The position numbers and the translations under genes are program-made. Under the pieces are notes generated by a model. It was not told the origin of the DNA and did not search any database. It was given only the letters and a program-made list of their open reading frames with translations. Shown here piece after piece: positions 12,607 to 24,929 of a DNA stretch of 64,000 nucleotides. This DNA is from Megalonaias nervosa. Lineage: Eukaryota; Mollusca; Bivalvia; Unionida; Unionidae. Within the stretch, counting starts at the first letter, position 1; every line of letters starts with the position of its first letter. The stretch lies in assembly GCA_016617855.1 (NCBI GenBank), contig JAECUM010001886.1, forward strand, positions 1 to 64,000, in the 5' to 3' direction.

Positions 12607-13639
12607 CCCTTGGATAAAATGAGTTACTAGATTCAGATAAGGAAAATTCATGTTAAAGTGAAATGATGAAACATAACACTGCAATGAGCATGAGCCAGAC
12701 TCTGGCAGCAAAAAATGGCAAATATTACACAATTAAGAGAAAGAAATTTTCAGCCACATTGGGTTGATAATTAGCATCGACTCTGAAGGAAAGATGTTTT
12801 GTCATTGTGAACAATATCTCAAACTGGCACAGGTTGGAAATTACACCAGTGTATTTCTCAATGGAACTGACAAATTAAGGATTTAATCGATCAAATCTCA
12901 TGACAGTTTTCGACCCTGAAATGCCTGTGTCATACAGTATATGCATGACACTAGCCTGCACATGCAGAAAATCCCCAAAGTTAGAGTTGCTGACACTCCA
13001 CTTGGAAAGGCCATTTTAAAACTAATGAGAATGAAATGAAACACAAATAAAATGAAAGGTCTCTTTAACACAGCCTAGCCCAAATTAGAAAACCAATTTT
13101 TGATATGGAAACACTGTGTGCACTCTAAGGGAAGAACGGTTTTATACTTGGTGCTAATTATAAGAACAAACTCGGGGCAAGAGACTTTGTTCTGTCAATT
13201 GATCTATACTTCAGGGAAGTTAAGGGAGACTGGAATTCCACTAAACTCCCTTCCATTCTTGCTGATGGTGTACTGATGCTACTGTATCAGCATAAGAAAT
13301 GGATGCCCTTTGAAGAAATAAATATGCTGTACATTGTTTCTTTCATTTTTAATACAGATCAAAATGTGTACATCTTGTCAAACCTAGCCAAAGATTCAAA
13401 TTTTTGGACAAGTAAAATTGCTGGTGGGACAAGCACATTTTCTGAAACCACCTAACCTGGACAAATGGTCGAAAAAAACTTTGAGCATCCCTGAATGAAG
13501 AAAGATATACTTTCAATATTACAATTTTTTGTTCTTTATCTTTAAAAAAAATCATGTGTCATGAGCAGGTGCCGTGTACTTACAGGAAAGACCAGAGACA
13601 CAGAAAAGCATTTGTTCATTGTAAATAATCTAAATGTTG

Positions 13640-13746
13640 TGTAAGAAATGATCATTATTGTACAATCCAAAATGATCATCACTGTACAATCCAAAATGAT
13701 CATCATCATACAATCCAAAATGATCATCACTGTACAATCCAAAATG
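13640..13746. repeat. Tandem repeat, 23-bp unit, about 4 copies
   Basis: The unit 'aaaatgatcatcactgtaca' plus 'atcc' repeats with small changes; it includes the palindrome tgatca. Confidence 0.88.
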
Positions 13747-14296
13747 AGTGACTATTGATTCACTATGATGCAACATCATCAAAATTTTAAAATGTATTAT
13801 GTCATATGCATACTGTATGGCAGAGTTAAGATATTTTGCTCACTCCAGATTGAAAATCACAGCGTTCATCACACACACCAAAATATGGTAATCAAGATCA
13901 TGTAATCCATCTCCTTTTCCTGTCAAATCAATGGCCTTTTATTCGCAATATTTGAAATTCATGGGTGCATGTGCATAAATACTGTTAATTGTCACTTTGT
14001 ACACCTGAATATTCACAACATAGACAGGTATTGTTTACCAAAATTTCTCAACATGTACACGGTGTAAATAACTGAAACAATAGAGTTTATTCAAAATGAT
14101 TAAAAACTCAACCATTACCCTAATCTGCATGTTAGGCTTATGACTGACAGCTATTTATATGTAAGCCATATTATAATGTGCATGTTGAACTTTGCTAATG
14201 CAACCATACATACTTTCTGGACATGCACAATGGCTAACGCAAGATAAACATGTTCATGATCATTTACATGGATACTGATTTTAGAAACATTTACAA

Positions 14297-14619
14297 CCAG
14301 TAAACTAAACTAAGCCATTCACATGTGTAAACACTGCAGCCTTAATAATTAGACAGACACAAAGCCAGTAAACTAAACTAAGCCATTCACATGTGTAAAC
14401 ACTGCAGCCTTAATAATTAGACAGACACAAAGCCAGTAAACTAAACTAAGCCATTCACATGTGTAAACACTGCAGCCTTAATAATTAGACAGACACAAAG
14501 CCAGTGAACTAAACTAAGCCATTCACATGTGTAAACACTGCAGCCTTAATAAACAGACAGACACAGACAGTAAACTAAACTAAGCCATTCAGATGTGTAA
14601 ATATTCCAGCCTTAATAAA
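14297..14619. repeat. Satellite array, 68-bp unit, left part
   Basis: The unit start 'ccagtaaactaaactaagcc' falls at 14297, 14365, 14433 and 14501, then degenerates. The array resumes at 15469 after the inserted element 14620-15468. Confidence 0.92.
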
Positions 14620-15468
14620 CAACCCTTGAAAATCCCACTCACAAGCTCGCAATTTGCGAGCGAAAAATTCATTTGCAAACTTCTACTTTAAAAAAAAATA
14701 ATTTACTTACTGGCAATCAATTTGACTAACGTTTTCAGTTTAGGCGTGAGTCATGATTGCCGAGAACATAGAATTAGAATAACAATAATAATGTACTCAT
14801 ACATCTTGAATGCGTACCATGCGCAGGTGAGAGGCATGCATAGAGGTATGTTTGGCACATACATACCCACCCCTTTCGGCATATTGTCAACTGTACCAAA
14901 GTAACTTGGCAATATTCAGATCAGTTCGGATTCAGAAGAGTTGATTGCATCAGCAGCAAGCACCCTGTCCTGCTCAGATGTCACGTGCTGTGTGTTAGTT
15001 TACGCATGCTTTGTTTTAAGTTCATTCTTTTCTATTTTGTGTTCAGTGTCTTTTATTCGTCCCCCACTTTACTGGGTATCCTGTGTTTAGATTATTAATT
15101 ATTATTTACAACGATATTTAATATAGCTATTTTAAAACTATTCTAAATAATTGGTACTTCACGGCTCCTGGCAAACGTCATGCGGGCAGACATAAGTGCA
15201 AGCATGCAATGGCTGATTTATAGGTTAGGTAAAATGTTTTTATAAAAACTGCAATTATTATGTTAAAAAAAGAAGTAATAAAACCGAAGTATTTATTATT
15301 ATTAAAACAATGACAAATATGTAATGTCTACTTTTTTTGTTTACCTGAACCTATTATATATTCGATGTTGACAGTTATCGTCATCCCCCCCCCGTTGTTG
15401 GCATTCTTTGGCTAGCAAGTTGTCATAACAAACTGAGAATTACTCATGGCTACAATTTTTGAGGGTTG
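14620..15468. mobile_element. Non-autonomous hAT-like element inserted in the 68-bp array
   Basis: The ends are inverted repeats: left caacccttgaaaat, right (reverse complement) caaccctcaaaaatt. The flanks are a perfect 8-bp duplication ttaataaa (14612-14619 and 15469-15476), which comes from the satellite unit itself. Length is 849 bp, with no coding capacity seen. Confidence 0.85.
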
Positions 15469-15560
15469 TTAATAAACAGACAGACACAGAGACAGTAAAC
15501 TAAACTAAGCCATTCACATGTGCAAATATTGCAGCCCTGATAAATAGACAGGCACGCAGT
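15469..15560. repeat. Satellite array, 68-bp unit, right part
   Basis: Continues the 68-bp satellite ('cagtaaactaaactaagcca', 'tcacatgtg') with more divergence than the left part. Confidence 0.85.
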
Positions 15561-15895
15561 CAGACACACAGTCAGATATAATGATGAAGTCTGAAAATTA
15601 ATTTTAACACTGTTGCTTTGGAAATGAATTTGCTGCAGTTTAAAAAAAACAAACCAGGAATTTTGTATAAAGGGAAAAGGGTCATTTTGATGAATGAAGA
15701 AGTACTTTGTAATAAAGGACATTTTTGGTGATTAAAAAAACTAAAAAATGACTGCATTTTATCTTTTGGGAATTTAAAAAAAGACCACAGATAAATCTTC
15801 AGTTCTTTTTCTAGGTTGTATAAACAGAAAAATAAGTAACATAAATAAAAAAACAACACAGAGTTAAAAATGTATTTTAGTGATCTGGAGAGGTA

Positions 15896-17341
15896 TAGGC
15901 ATCTTTGCCAGCCAAGGTTCTGATATGTTAGCCCCATCTACACCATAAGAGATCAGTCAGATATTTCAGTGCATTGTCCTAGTGACATCTATTGGATTTC
16001 ATATTTCATGAGTTGCCTCCCTTAGTATGTAATGCCAACTAACCAACAGCTTGTAACAGCAGTGCATTGTACATTGGCTGAAAATGGTCGAGGTAACTGA
16101 CTTCAAAAAGATACTTTGTTAGTTTAACATCAAATGTATGACTATGTACCAGAGAGAAGCCATTACAGGCGTATTTGAGTGAAAGGATGTTGTTACGTGT
16201 ATGTAACTAAATTGTTTGTGTGTTAGTTCTGAAATTCTTTTTATTTTATTTTTGTTTCATTACATTTTACTGTAATGATTATTGAAAGGATTCGAAATTC
16301 ATTTTCAGTAATTCGATATTTTCTTTTACTAAATGTTATTTATCTAAGATGTAAAAAGTGTTACATGAGAATTATTTTTAGTTAACCTAGTTCGTCTTGG
16401 GCTGGCAAGAATGTAAACAGGCAGTTAAAATGATTGGTCAGTATCAGGGCCATACTTTGATTGCATGATCACTATGTGTAAACAACGTTTTTTTTGTTAT
16501 TGGTTCTTAAGTGGGGCTACACTGGCGTACGTGATAGATTTCTTGTAGTAAGAGACCACATGACCCATCTCGCGAGACTCGAAATGATGTTTTTGGGGTT
16601 TAAATACGCATTCTTAATATTCTTCTGGCAGAGTCGTTTTAACATCTTGAAGGAACAAGGTGTTATTTTTATTTGTTGCCAGATTGTTTGTTTTTCATCT
16701 GATTTTTGGATTTAATAATTTATTCTCCTGGAAACTCAACAAGTTGACTTTTTATAAAAAAAAAATTCTGAAAGATATTCATGGAAATTTATTCTGGAAT
16801 TATTCGGAAACAAAAACTGTGATTCAATTGAGGAATTGTTGATATTCGTACATTGGACCACATCTGATGTCATCACCTTCCATATTTGTATGTCGTCGAG
16901 ATTCGAACCTGGATTCTAATAGAACTATTTAGTGATAGGACTTGTGTTTTCATTCTTAGGATCAAATTTTGGATTATATTCACAAACTGTAAGTCCTATT
17001 TACCAATTTTTACATTGTTTTCTAGGGAAATAAATTATTTTGTTAAAATATACAAAGCTTGTTGTCTTCACTCTTTTCTTCTGTTACATTTGTACGAGCC
17101 TACACGTAACAATGGATTTGTACAAACACGGAATGGCATTGCAAAACTGCTTATTTATGAGCCTATTCCAGCTCCAGCTGTATGCTTGTGGGAACAGCGT
17201 TCAAATTTGAACAAACTGATTTTGATTGGATCAGTGCCACTGCATCAAATGAAATTCTGACCCAAAGCACAGAAAAATCTGATTGATCGATCAAGGTGTA
17301 ATAGGGTTAACATATCAGAACCTTGGCTAGTGAAGATGAGT
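15896..17341. mobile_element. MITE with long inverted ends, interrupted by a solo LTR
   Basis: The left end (about 15900-15965) and right end (about 17275-17338, inverted) match over about 65 bp, including 'agccaaggttctgatatgtt' on both. Without the LTR at 16191-17111 the element would be about 520 bp. Its tip, atctttgccagcca, resembles the right tip of the element at 42194-42646, suggesting related families. Confidence 0.7.
16191..17111 (+). mobile_element. Solo LTR A of a Gypsy-like retrotransposon
   Basis: Starts tgttacgtg and ends cacgtaaca, the TG...CA ends of LTRs. Its 3' half is clearly homologous to 17441-18395 (shared 'ttttctagggaaataaatta', 'tacaaagcttgttgt'). The flanking 4 bp are atgt and atgg, a 3-of-4 match. 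No internal retroviral genes are present. Confidence 0.72.
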
Positions 17342-17440
17342 AATAGGGGGCTTAATGACTAGTGGGGTGCTAAGGGCATAGAGGAGCGTGCATCTACTTC
17401 TACCTACATAGAACAGTGATGTATGTATGAATGTACATAT

Positions 17441-18395
17441 TGTTACAACCCTGTAATTTAATTACATGTGTGTTAAAATTTGAATTCTTTCTAATCCTTT
17501 CTATTTCATTTTTATTTCATTAAATATAATTATTATTATGATGATGATTATGTTCGCAGTGTCTGATTTTTTGCTAGAAACATCATGTTTATTTAGAACA
17601 TAAATGTGACTCGCATAAGCATGATTTTTGCATAACTGTTTTGTCGTATTAAGTAAACAGTCGGAAATAGCTATGTAAATGATTGGTTGTGACCACAGTC
17701 ATTTCTAATAATACTTGTTGACATTCTATACTGCGGTGACGAGATTTCAAAATCGCCATGATTTCTTCATGTGCGTACATGAAATGATGTATTAGTTTGC
17801 TTCAAATACTCAGGTACCTGCGAACTAGTCTAGAGTCATATTTTAACATCTTAGAGGGAGTCACATTGTAACATCTTATAGAGCTTCTAATACCTTAAGA
17901 AGAAGGTATTCTTTTGTGCTGGAAAGAGTTATTCATTCGTATGACTGTAGAACGACATGTGTTTTGTTATTGATGATAGCTGTATTTCATCTACCTTTTA
18001 AATAATTATTTTCCCTGGAGAACTACACAACTGGCTTTGGACAAAGACTTTTGGTGAAATTAATTCTAAATTGGAACAGAAAAGTGCAAATTGTGATTCA
18101 CAGTGAAAATTCTGGACACTTGTGTAAAACCTTCGTCTGACGTCATCATCCGCCATCTTGGAACGGGATTGAGATTCAGACTACTTTAATTAGAACTGTT
18201 TATTCACAGAACTTATGTGTTTTTCACAATTTTAGGACAAATTTTTGGATCTTCTTCGTAAATCGTAAGTCTTGTTTCATATTTTTACCTTTTCACCGTG
18301 TTTTCTAGGGAAATAAATTATTTTTGCTAAAATTTACAAAGCTTGTTGTAGTCACTCTTTTCTTTATGTTACTTTAAATGAGCCGATACGTAACA
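17441..18395 (+). mobile_element. Solo LTR B of the same family
   Basis: Starts tgttacaac and ends gatacgtaaca, flanked by atat on both sides (possible 4-bp target duplication). It is diverged from LTR A in the first half and close in the last 200 bp. The 330 bp between A and B is MITE and flank, not a retrotransposon interior. Confidence 0.72.
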
Positions 18396-18904
18396 ATATG
18401 TATAGGGATTACTTGCAAATTAGCACAATACTGGCTCTATGGTGCATATTAAAAGATAAGTAATAAAGTGTGAAGACAAAGAACTCCCCAAAACATGTTA
18501 AGTGGGTAAACCTTTCTAAAAAGATGTAAACATGAAGTACAAGATAAAAGGTAAAGATATTTTAACTCTGTAAAAGGCAAATAAAATAAAATAAAATAAA
18601 AGATTGAGATTAAAAATATAAAATCAATAAAATACACCTTTTATTAAAAGAAAGACATATGCTTTGAATCTTATATGTAAATAAATATAATGAGAATTAG
18701 GTCCTTGTTTTAGTTTGGATGAAATATGCTCAAGCGTGGCAGGTAAGTATTCTTAGTTGCTGCAACCACTGTATGATAAAATGCAAGTAGAAGAAAAGAC
18801 AGTGGAAGGGCATTTTTTCTTCTTGTGAGAAAATGTTTCCAATTTCAAATGCCCAAGAAGATACAGCCAAGAATCCTAACAGCAGTATGCTGTTACGATG
18901 TTAC

Positions 18905-18994
18905 CTGCAAATGAATGAAGTGTTGTTCCCCCAATATGACAGGCTGCAATTCCTGTGCTCGCTGTCGCTACAGTATGCTGTGGTGGAAGCGCAC
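18905..18994 (-). CDS. PIF1: PIF1 helicase, coding exon B (helicase motif Ia)
   Basis: Minus-strand exon of exactly 90 nt between acceptor ctatttgcag and donor gtaaca. It enters and leaves in phase 1. The peptide TASTGIAACHIGGTTLHSFAG is the PIF1 segment after Walker A (motif Ia, single-strand DNA contact). The phases of the exons on both sides agree, so this small exon is well supported even though its own open frame is short. Confidence 0.93.
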
Positions 18995-19639
18995 CTGCAA
19001 ATAGTATCATAATTTGAAATGTTTTACCTTGCCTTTGACAAATCATTTTATTTTTGTTTATGATCTTGGATCTCAGAATCACCAAAACTAGGGATCATTA
19101 ATTTCAAGTGTTATACTAACATGAATATGCCAAGCCAAGTTAAATCACAAATACCAAAGGGAAATAACCATCTCCACCAAGCCAGATGCCAACTGATTTA
19201 ACAGAGTGAGGTGGGTTGTGTTGTAAAACTAATTTTAAATATATAATAGTTACTTGGTATTATTACATTTCTATCTCTTTTCACAGTGTTAGGACCCAAT
19301 CCAAAGTAAAAGCTCTCCTCCATTTAATAATGTCTGATATCTTAGTTCCATCATTTGGAATATCATCCTTCTTTGACATGGGCCAATACTGAAGGACATC
19401 AGATCTAGGAAGGAGGTGGCAATCTCTTGATAATGACAGGCAATTATTACACAATTAAAATTAGTTTTAAAATTACATTTTGATAACAGTAATATGTGAC
19501 AATATTATAATGTTGCTGACTTTTCCAGCTGGGATAAAGACTGACAGACTTATAACTAGAGTGAACATACCATCTGCCATCTGTAGGTGCTCTACTGCAG
19601 ACTAGAGGATGGCTAGACAACCTAAGACAATCAGGCATA

Positions 19640-19985
19640 ATGCATCGATGTCTTCTCTCTCACATCATTTGAAGATAAAACAATAAGAAGGATTGAGACA
19701 TCCAGAATGCCGCTTTCATGACATCGTCCAAAGAATGATTACAAAAGGCAATTGATGTTGCAATAGCCCTAACCTCATTGGCTTTTGATTCTCATGAAAG
19801 AAAGATCTCTTTGAGTGAGTTACTGATAAACTCTTTTGACAGAATAATCCACCTTGAGACGGTGTCTGCCTAAATATTAGAGGTAACTTTGTGAGGGAGA
19901 GAAAGAGGATTTGATCATTTCTTGTTTGTTTGATGTGGCCAAATAGAAACATAATGTTCAGGTCAGACAAAGAAGACTATCAAGA
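19640..19985 (-). pseudogene. DIRS-type tyrosine recombinase, C-terminal relic
   Basis: The minus-strand translation of 19660-19900 reads ADTVSRWI, then NEVRAIATSIAF, then SLDDVMKAAFW and FLLFYL. This is the order seen at the C-terminus of DIRS retrotransposon recombinases, with the catalytic Arg in the VRA motif and the nucleophile Tyr in FYL. The histidine normally before the Arg is Asn here. Two in-frame stops and a frame change at about 19905 show it is dead; further N-terminal sequence (KQTRNDQILFLSLTK) lies in the adjacent frame up to about 19985. DIRS elements integrate with this enzyme instead of an integrase. Confidence 0.7.
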
Positions 19986-20424
19986 ACAAATGCATTTGAG
20001 ACAATGGATTTTATTTTCTTCAGGGTCTCATGAGGACAGGTGATTTAAAACTAGAAAGTCATCGACATCCTTAAGTACCCTTGCTGAATAAATATGTTTC
20101 ATGGGAGAAAGAAAGGATTAGGAAAAAACTTTCCCCTTTCTTTAAAACCAGGAATATCTTGCAACAAAATACCAGACTTTGAGTGCTCTGGTGAAGTAAG
20201 GGAGGGTGGGGTGGTGCAGATAAAGGTGGAGAGTATAGGAAGCAAAGCTGACAACACTCTCTTGTTGTAGAGAGGACCCATGTATCATCATTAGGTCCAA
20301 ACTGGCCTCTTAAAATGGTCAAAGTCTGGAACCTACTAGAATATTGCGAGGGGAAGACTTAGCAGGAAAGAGCATGACTCTCTAGGACCAACAACCTCTG
20401 TGGCTTTCAGTCAGATCCCACAGT

Positions 20425-20427
<3 letters not shown>

Positions 20428-20460
<33 letters not shown>
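20428..20460. repeat. (TA)n microsatellite
   Basis: About 16 TA units. It directly abuts the left end of H2 copy 2, which apparently inserted into a TA-rich site. Confidence 0.95.
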
Positions 20461-20463
<3 letters not shown>

Positions 20464-22352
20464 GGTGAAACTGTACACCTGTGCTGCGTATCGATACAAT
20501 TCACAATACACAGCCTGCGATACGATACATATCGATACACATATGAACTTGATGGTCTTTCCATCTTTGGAAGGTGGGTGTTGCCCCTTTATGTATGTTG
20601 ACACACTGGTTGCATTTTCAGTATGTAGATTACAGGCAGAGATATAGTTATATATTTATATGCAATTCTCATCAGTGACGAAAAAAACAAAACTACTTTG
20701 AAACAGACTATCTGCTGGTTGTCAGTGAGTTTTATTCGATGTTTTAGGTCATTTAATGGTGGCTCCATTTAATTCACTTTAGCCACCAGGCCCTTTGTTT
20801 TGCACAGTATGAATGATTTGAAAACATATTATTACCAATTTCAGTTCTCACTTAAACTTGGAAAACATTATGATATTATCTTCAAAACAGAATAAATAAA
20901 GTAATTTTCCTCATGCAAAGAAAATCTCATCTAGAACAAATCTGGGCATGGGAGTGAGAATGAGTAATAACAAAATCTATCACACTGTACTTCCTGCAGA
21001 TACAAAAGACTGTTTCAGCCACGGGTAACTGTATTTGATAGTGGAAAAGGAAAACTACTGACAACAACCTGTCCTATTCTATAGTTTTTTAAAAATTTTT
21101 TTACACAAGGTGATGAACTTGAGTGGCTTAAAATCTGCCCTCTTGCCGATTCTGGGCTAATTTTATTTATTCCATCAGTACTTTTATTCACTGGTTAAAT
21201 AGCTCTACATAAAAAGAGAAATTCCAAATTTGTTCCCCATGTACAATTTAAGAAGAGATGCTGCCAGGATTTTATCTTAAGGGGCACTTCATCCTTTGTC
21301 AGTGAAAGAAAGTGGGGGGGGGGGAGGGAGAGAAGTAGAAAACACCAGCTAGTATTTGCTGAACGAAAACATAATGAACCATGTTGGGAATCAAAGATTT
21401 GTGGTTTTCTAGGTAGCTTGTATTTTAAACATGCATTCTGTAAAACATCCTTTATGGAAGGTTCAAACAATGCCACAATGCTTTCCAGAGCACAATGTGC
21501 CAGTTAAAATTAGTTTAACAACCATTCATGTCATGCTTGCAGAACCCAGACGTGTAAACAGTTGCCTACCTGAAAAACACATTGCAACAAGAACGGTTAA
21601 ATATAAATTGTATACTTTGCTGAGCACATTTTCATATGCGGGACTCTCAGCTAATTTGCTGGAGTTCTCGCACATCACTGGTCTCCAAGTGTGCAAATTC
21701 ATAACAATTGTGCACGATTCATGCAACTGCAACCTTGACAGCATTTCTGTTAAAAAACTACATATCAATGACTTTCACTCTGTTGTTTTGCTAGTACTTC
21801 CTGTTTGTCACGCAGGGAATAAGCTACACTAATTCCTTATTGTTAGTTATTATTCAACCTGGACCGGAACAAGCAATAACCACCGAGATTTCAATGTAAC
21901 ATATTTCACCATGTGACACTCCAATAGTGTAGCTTTCAAATCAATCTAAGTAGAAATGATAAAATTCAACATAAAAACTTCATTATACATGTGGAACATG
22001 TTTGGAATGTATCCTATATGCTGCTGGGTTAAGATAATTAACATGGAATGGGAGGGGGGGGGCAGATTACAAACTTTTTTTTAATTTGCAGATGGCAAGT
22101 GAGTATTCTCAACAGTCTGTTTCATTTTTACTAATAAAAATGAGTGCCTAGGACTGCAAATGCTGTTTCAGATGAATTCTATATTTAAAGAATAAGAAGG
22201 CATGCTAATAATAATTATTCATGACTGCTGAAGACTAAAATAACTTACAGTAAATATCGTTTTGTATCAATTCTCCATCCCTTGTATTGATATGTGTATT
22301 GTTACAGCAAAAGTATTGATGAATTGATATATCGATGAATCGTTTCACCCCT
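20461..22352 (-). mobile_element. hAT-like element H2, copy 2, with both ends
   Basis: Both ends carry aggggtgaaac as inverted repeats (20461 and, inverted, ending 22352), followed inward by 'atcgatac' motifs. Outside them are tatatata and aatatata, 7 of 8 matching as an 8-bp duplication within TA-rich DNA. It is 1892 bp. About 1.35 kb is homologous to 8738-10965 in the opposite orientation. No transposase motif is recognised. Confidence 0.78.
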
Positions 22353-22814
22353 AATATATATAAATATACATATATACATATATAGATATATAGAATATGT
22401 ATGGGTTATCTTTACCCTAACATTGGTACCAATGATAAAATTACATAAACACTGCTCAGCTAGTGGGTGCACCAAACACCTTAAAAAAAAACAAAAGGCG
22501 ATGTAAATAAATGTAGACAACTAAAGGACTGGTGAGAAAGTGTAAAATCCAGCATGAAAATGAATACCTTTGATTGAAAATGTGCTGAAAGGAACTTGAA
22601 AAAATGTATTACTTTGAGTGCCTAGAGATATATGTAATAGCCTGTGCAGCCTAAGGGAAAATGTGAAAACATTATATAAGAGAGAATTATCAGCCAATAT
22701 TACACCACTAAGGGAAAGCAAAGTGGCCACTGTACACCCTTGTCTTTATTATATCCAGGGTACAATCGATAAAAACTGTAAACACTATTTGACATCAACA
22801 TTCTTGTGTCTCAC

Positions 22815-23523
22815 CTATGATTCTCCTAAGCAGAAAGGATTTCCCTGTCCCAGCACTTCCTGTGAAGAAGATATTTTTACCCTGCATCACAGCAATGAGG
22901 ACCTCATTCTGTTCTTTATTCAGGCTTACTGGAGCTGACACTGGCTTTGAAGGACCAGCCGGGACAAGAAGTTTTCGGGCAATTTTCATTTCTTTTGGGG
23001 CCACATTCTCTTTGTCATCAGAATCCATTTCTTTCCTTTTCCTTTTCCCTTTGGGTGTGAACAAGTCAGACTTTTCCATTTCTTTTGCTCTCATTTCATG
23101 GACAGTCTGCAAATCTTTCATAGTTAAGGGACTAATTTCTTGGATCATACGTGGTAATTCAGATTTTAATTTTTGTCTTTCACTTACAAAACCTTTTTTT
23201 TTTAAACATTCTAGCTTTGTGTGCACAGTTTTCAAAAACATTATCAGTTTGTCTGGAGGACAATTCGAAAGCATGAATTGTACATTATGGTCAGGTAAAT
23301 TGATGGTAGCTTTACCATCTCTGACAAATTTCTTGTGAATCTTTAACTCTCTCAGGGTATATCTAAGTTCTTTCTTTCCTATATTTAATCGCAAAATAAC
23401 ATCACTGAATTCATTTCTTGCAAGAGAAAATGATGCATCACGATGAACTGTTTTCTTCATAACATTGCCTGAAGATGTTATTTCTTCAACTGAGGTGGTG
23501 CAGACTAGGTTATTGAGTTCCAT
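22815..23523 (-). CDS. PIF1: PIF1 helicase, N-terminal coding exon A (Walker A)
   Basis: PIF1 is a superfamily 1B 5'-to-3' DNA helicase of nucleus and mitochondria; it removes telomerase, unwinds G-quadruplexes and helps forks and break-induced replication. This exon gives 236 residues. The N-terminal part has SLARNEFSDVILRLN and MLSNCPPDKLIMFLKTV, matching the N-terminal domain of animal PIF1. A basic cluster (KGKRKRKE) may be a nuclear signal. The exon ends with Walker A, FFTGSAGTGKSFLL, at residues about 220-232. I chose ATG 23523 because a splice acceptor (ttgtaatttcag) lies 4 nt upstream, so residues further upstream in the open frame are intronic and the 5'UTR has at least one more exon. 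The donor is gtgaga at 22814, phase 1. Joined with exons B, C and D it gives about 356 residues of an expected 600-700. Confidence 0.93.
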
Positions 23524-23585
23524 CCTTCTGAAATTACAAAAAGACCATATATGTTTTCCAGATTTAAATTCTATCATGTCTTAAA

Positions 23586-23737
23586 TACACTGGACTCCCT
23601 CTTATAACACTCCTTTAAAGAAAGGCCACTCCCTTTTCAGAGGCCACTCTATCCCACATAGTTTTTCCATTTTGTCCGCTTCACCATAGGCCAAGATTTC
23701 ATCACAGATGGGGTGGCCTCATAAGAAGGGAGTGCTG
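23586..23737. mobile_element. Short Tigger/pogo-type MITE candidate
   Basis: The left end 'ggactccctcttataacac' and the right end 'ataagaagggagtgctg' are imperfect inverted repeats about 150 bp apart, with a TA before the left end. It sits about 60 bp upstream of the PIF1 exon A acceptor, in the 5' intron. Confidence 0.4.
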
Positions 23738-24466
23738 CACATGTAAATTAAATTAAAAAAAGAGGTTAAGAACCACTGAATTACACTTAACTGGCACTTT
23801 TAGTACAAGGTAGAATATGGAATTATATCACTGAATGTGAAATGCAAAATACAAATTCACTGTATCCTGTTTTTGTGGTTTTGAGAGACTGCAGAAGTAA
23901 ATTTACTAGCTTAACTACAATCAGACCACAGAATGAAAAACTAGCACATTATTTACAGTTTTATTCAAACCGACATAGTAGTGATACAATTGCATCTATT
24001 TGTGGGTAGCTGAAAAAAAAACAAGCACATCATACAGTGACAAGTAGTGAGAATATCATCTTCTGATCCTTGAAATTGTTTTCAAAGTTTAGTCAACAGT
24101 TTTTCTACAGACTGAACTTTCAGTTCTACTGTACAGGAAATAAGACTTGGGACTTACATTTTCAACAAAAAAACCCCAACTGAATATAACAACATTTTTA
24201 AAGTTAAAACATTTGGCAAAAATAAATTATATGATCTTTAAAGAAATTTTGACAATTAAAGAAGTTCTGTCTTCTTTTTACCTTTGTTTGTACCTTAAAA
24301 CCATATGTTGATGCTTAAATTTATCAGAACAGATACATGTAAATAGTACGTGTAGATTGATATACATGAGAACAAAAGAAGGGTTAGAATACAGACACAG
24401 CAAGAAAAGGAAAGACACACATACACAAATTGATAAACAGGTAAAGGTTTTGGTAATTGCTACATT

Positions 24467-24471
<5 letters not shown>

Positions 24472-24521
<50 letters not shown>
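24472..24521. repeat. (GA)n microsatellite
   Basis: About 24 perfect GA units; purine-rich on the plus strand. Confidence 0.95.
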
Positions 24522-24527
<6 letters not shown>

Positions 24528-24929
24528 GTAAAAGACCTTGAACTGCTAAGTTAAACAACCATTTTTCTTTGAAACAGGGTTCATTTGACTTGTTTATGGA
24601 AACTGTGTAAGGTTTCTTTTTCTTCGCAAGATACACTAGCAGAATCGTTTCTTCAATAACAATAATGACAACTGGAAATTTCTGTAATCAGAACACATTT
24701 TTGAATGTTATTATAAAAGGTGTATTCTCAACCGAAATACTTAAGAATTTTTTTTTAAAAAATCCATACTTAACAATTATCACTTATTCACCTTGAAATC
24801 AGTGAAAATCAAAGCAATCTTTCACAAGATGACTTTTGAGAACGATTTGAGATCGCAAATTTAACCATTAAATTATTTGCCAAGCAAGGTATTGAGCTCC
24901 TGTAATTATCACAACAGATGATAATGAGC

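Larger units (their letters stand above)
11231..18904 (-). other. PIF1 intron between exons B and C
   Basis: This intron of 7674 nt is bounded by the donor at 18904 and acceptor ag at 11232-11231. It contains a TA microsatellite, a SINE, two satellite arrays, a hAT-like MITE and two solo LTRs. I see nothing coding in 11240-11868, 12610-13640, 13750-14295, 15560-15895 or 18400-18870. Confidence 0.85.
18995..22814 (-). other. PIF1 intron between exons A and B
   Basis: This intron of 3820 nt holds a DIRS recombinase relic, a TA microsatellite and the inverted copy of hAT-like element H2. I see nothing else assignable in 19085-19640, 19990-20427 or 22360-22814. Confidence 0.85.

Noticed and set aside
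16191..18395. One complete LTR retrotransposon with LTRs A and B
   Set aside because: Only 330 bp lie between them, without gag/pol or primer site, and the flanks are better explained by a MITE and two solo LTRs.
22817..23338. 173-residue plus-strand frame
   Set aside because: Antisense shadow of PIF1 exon A.
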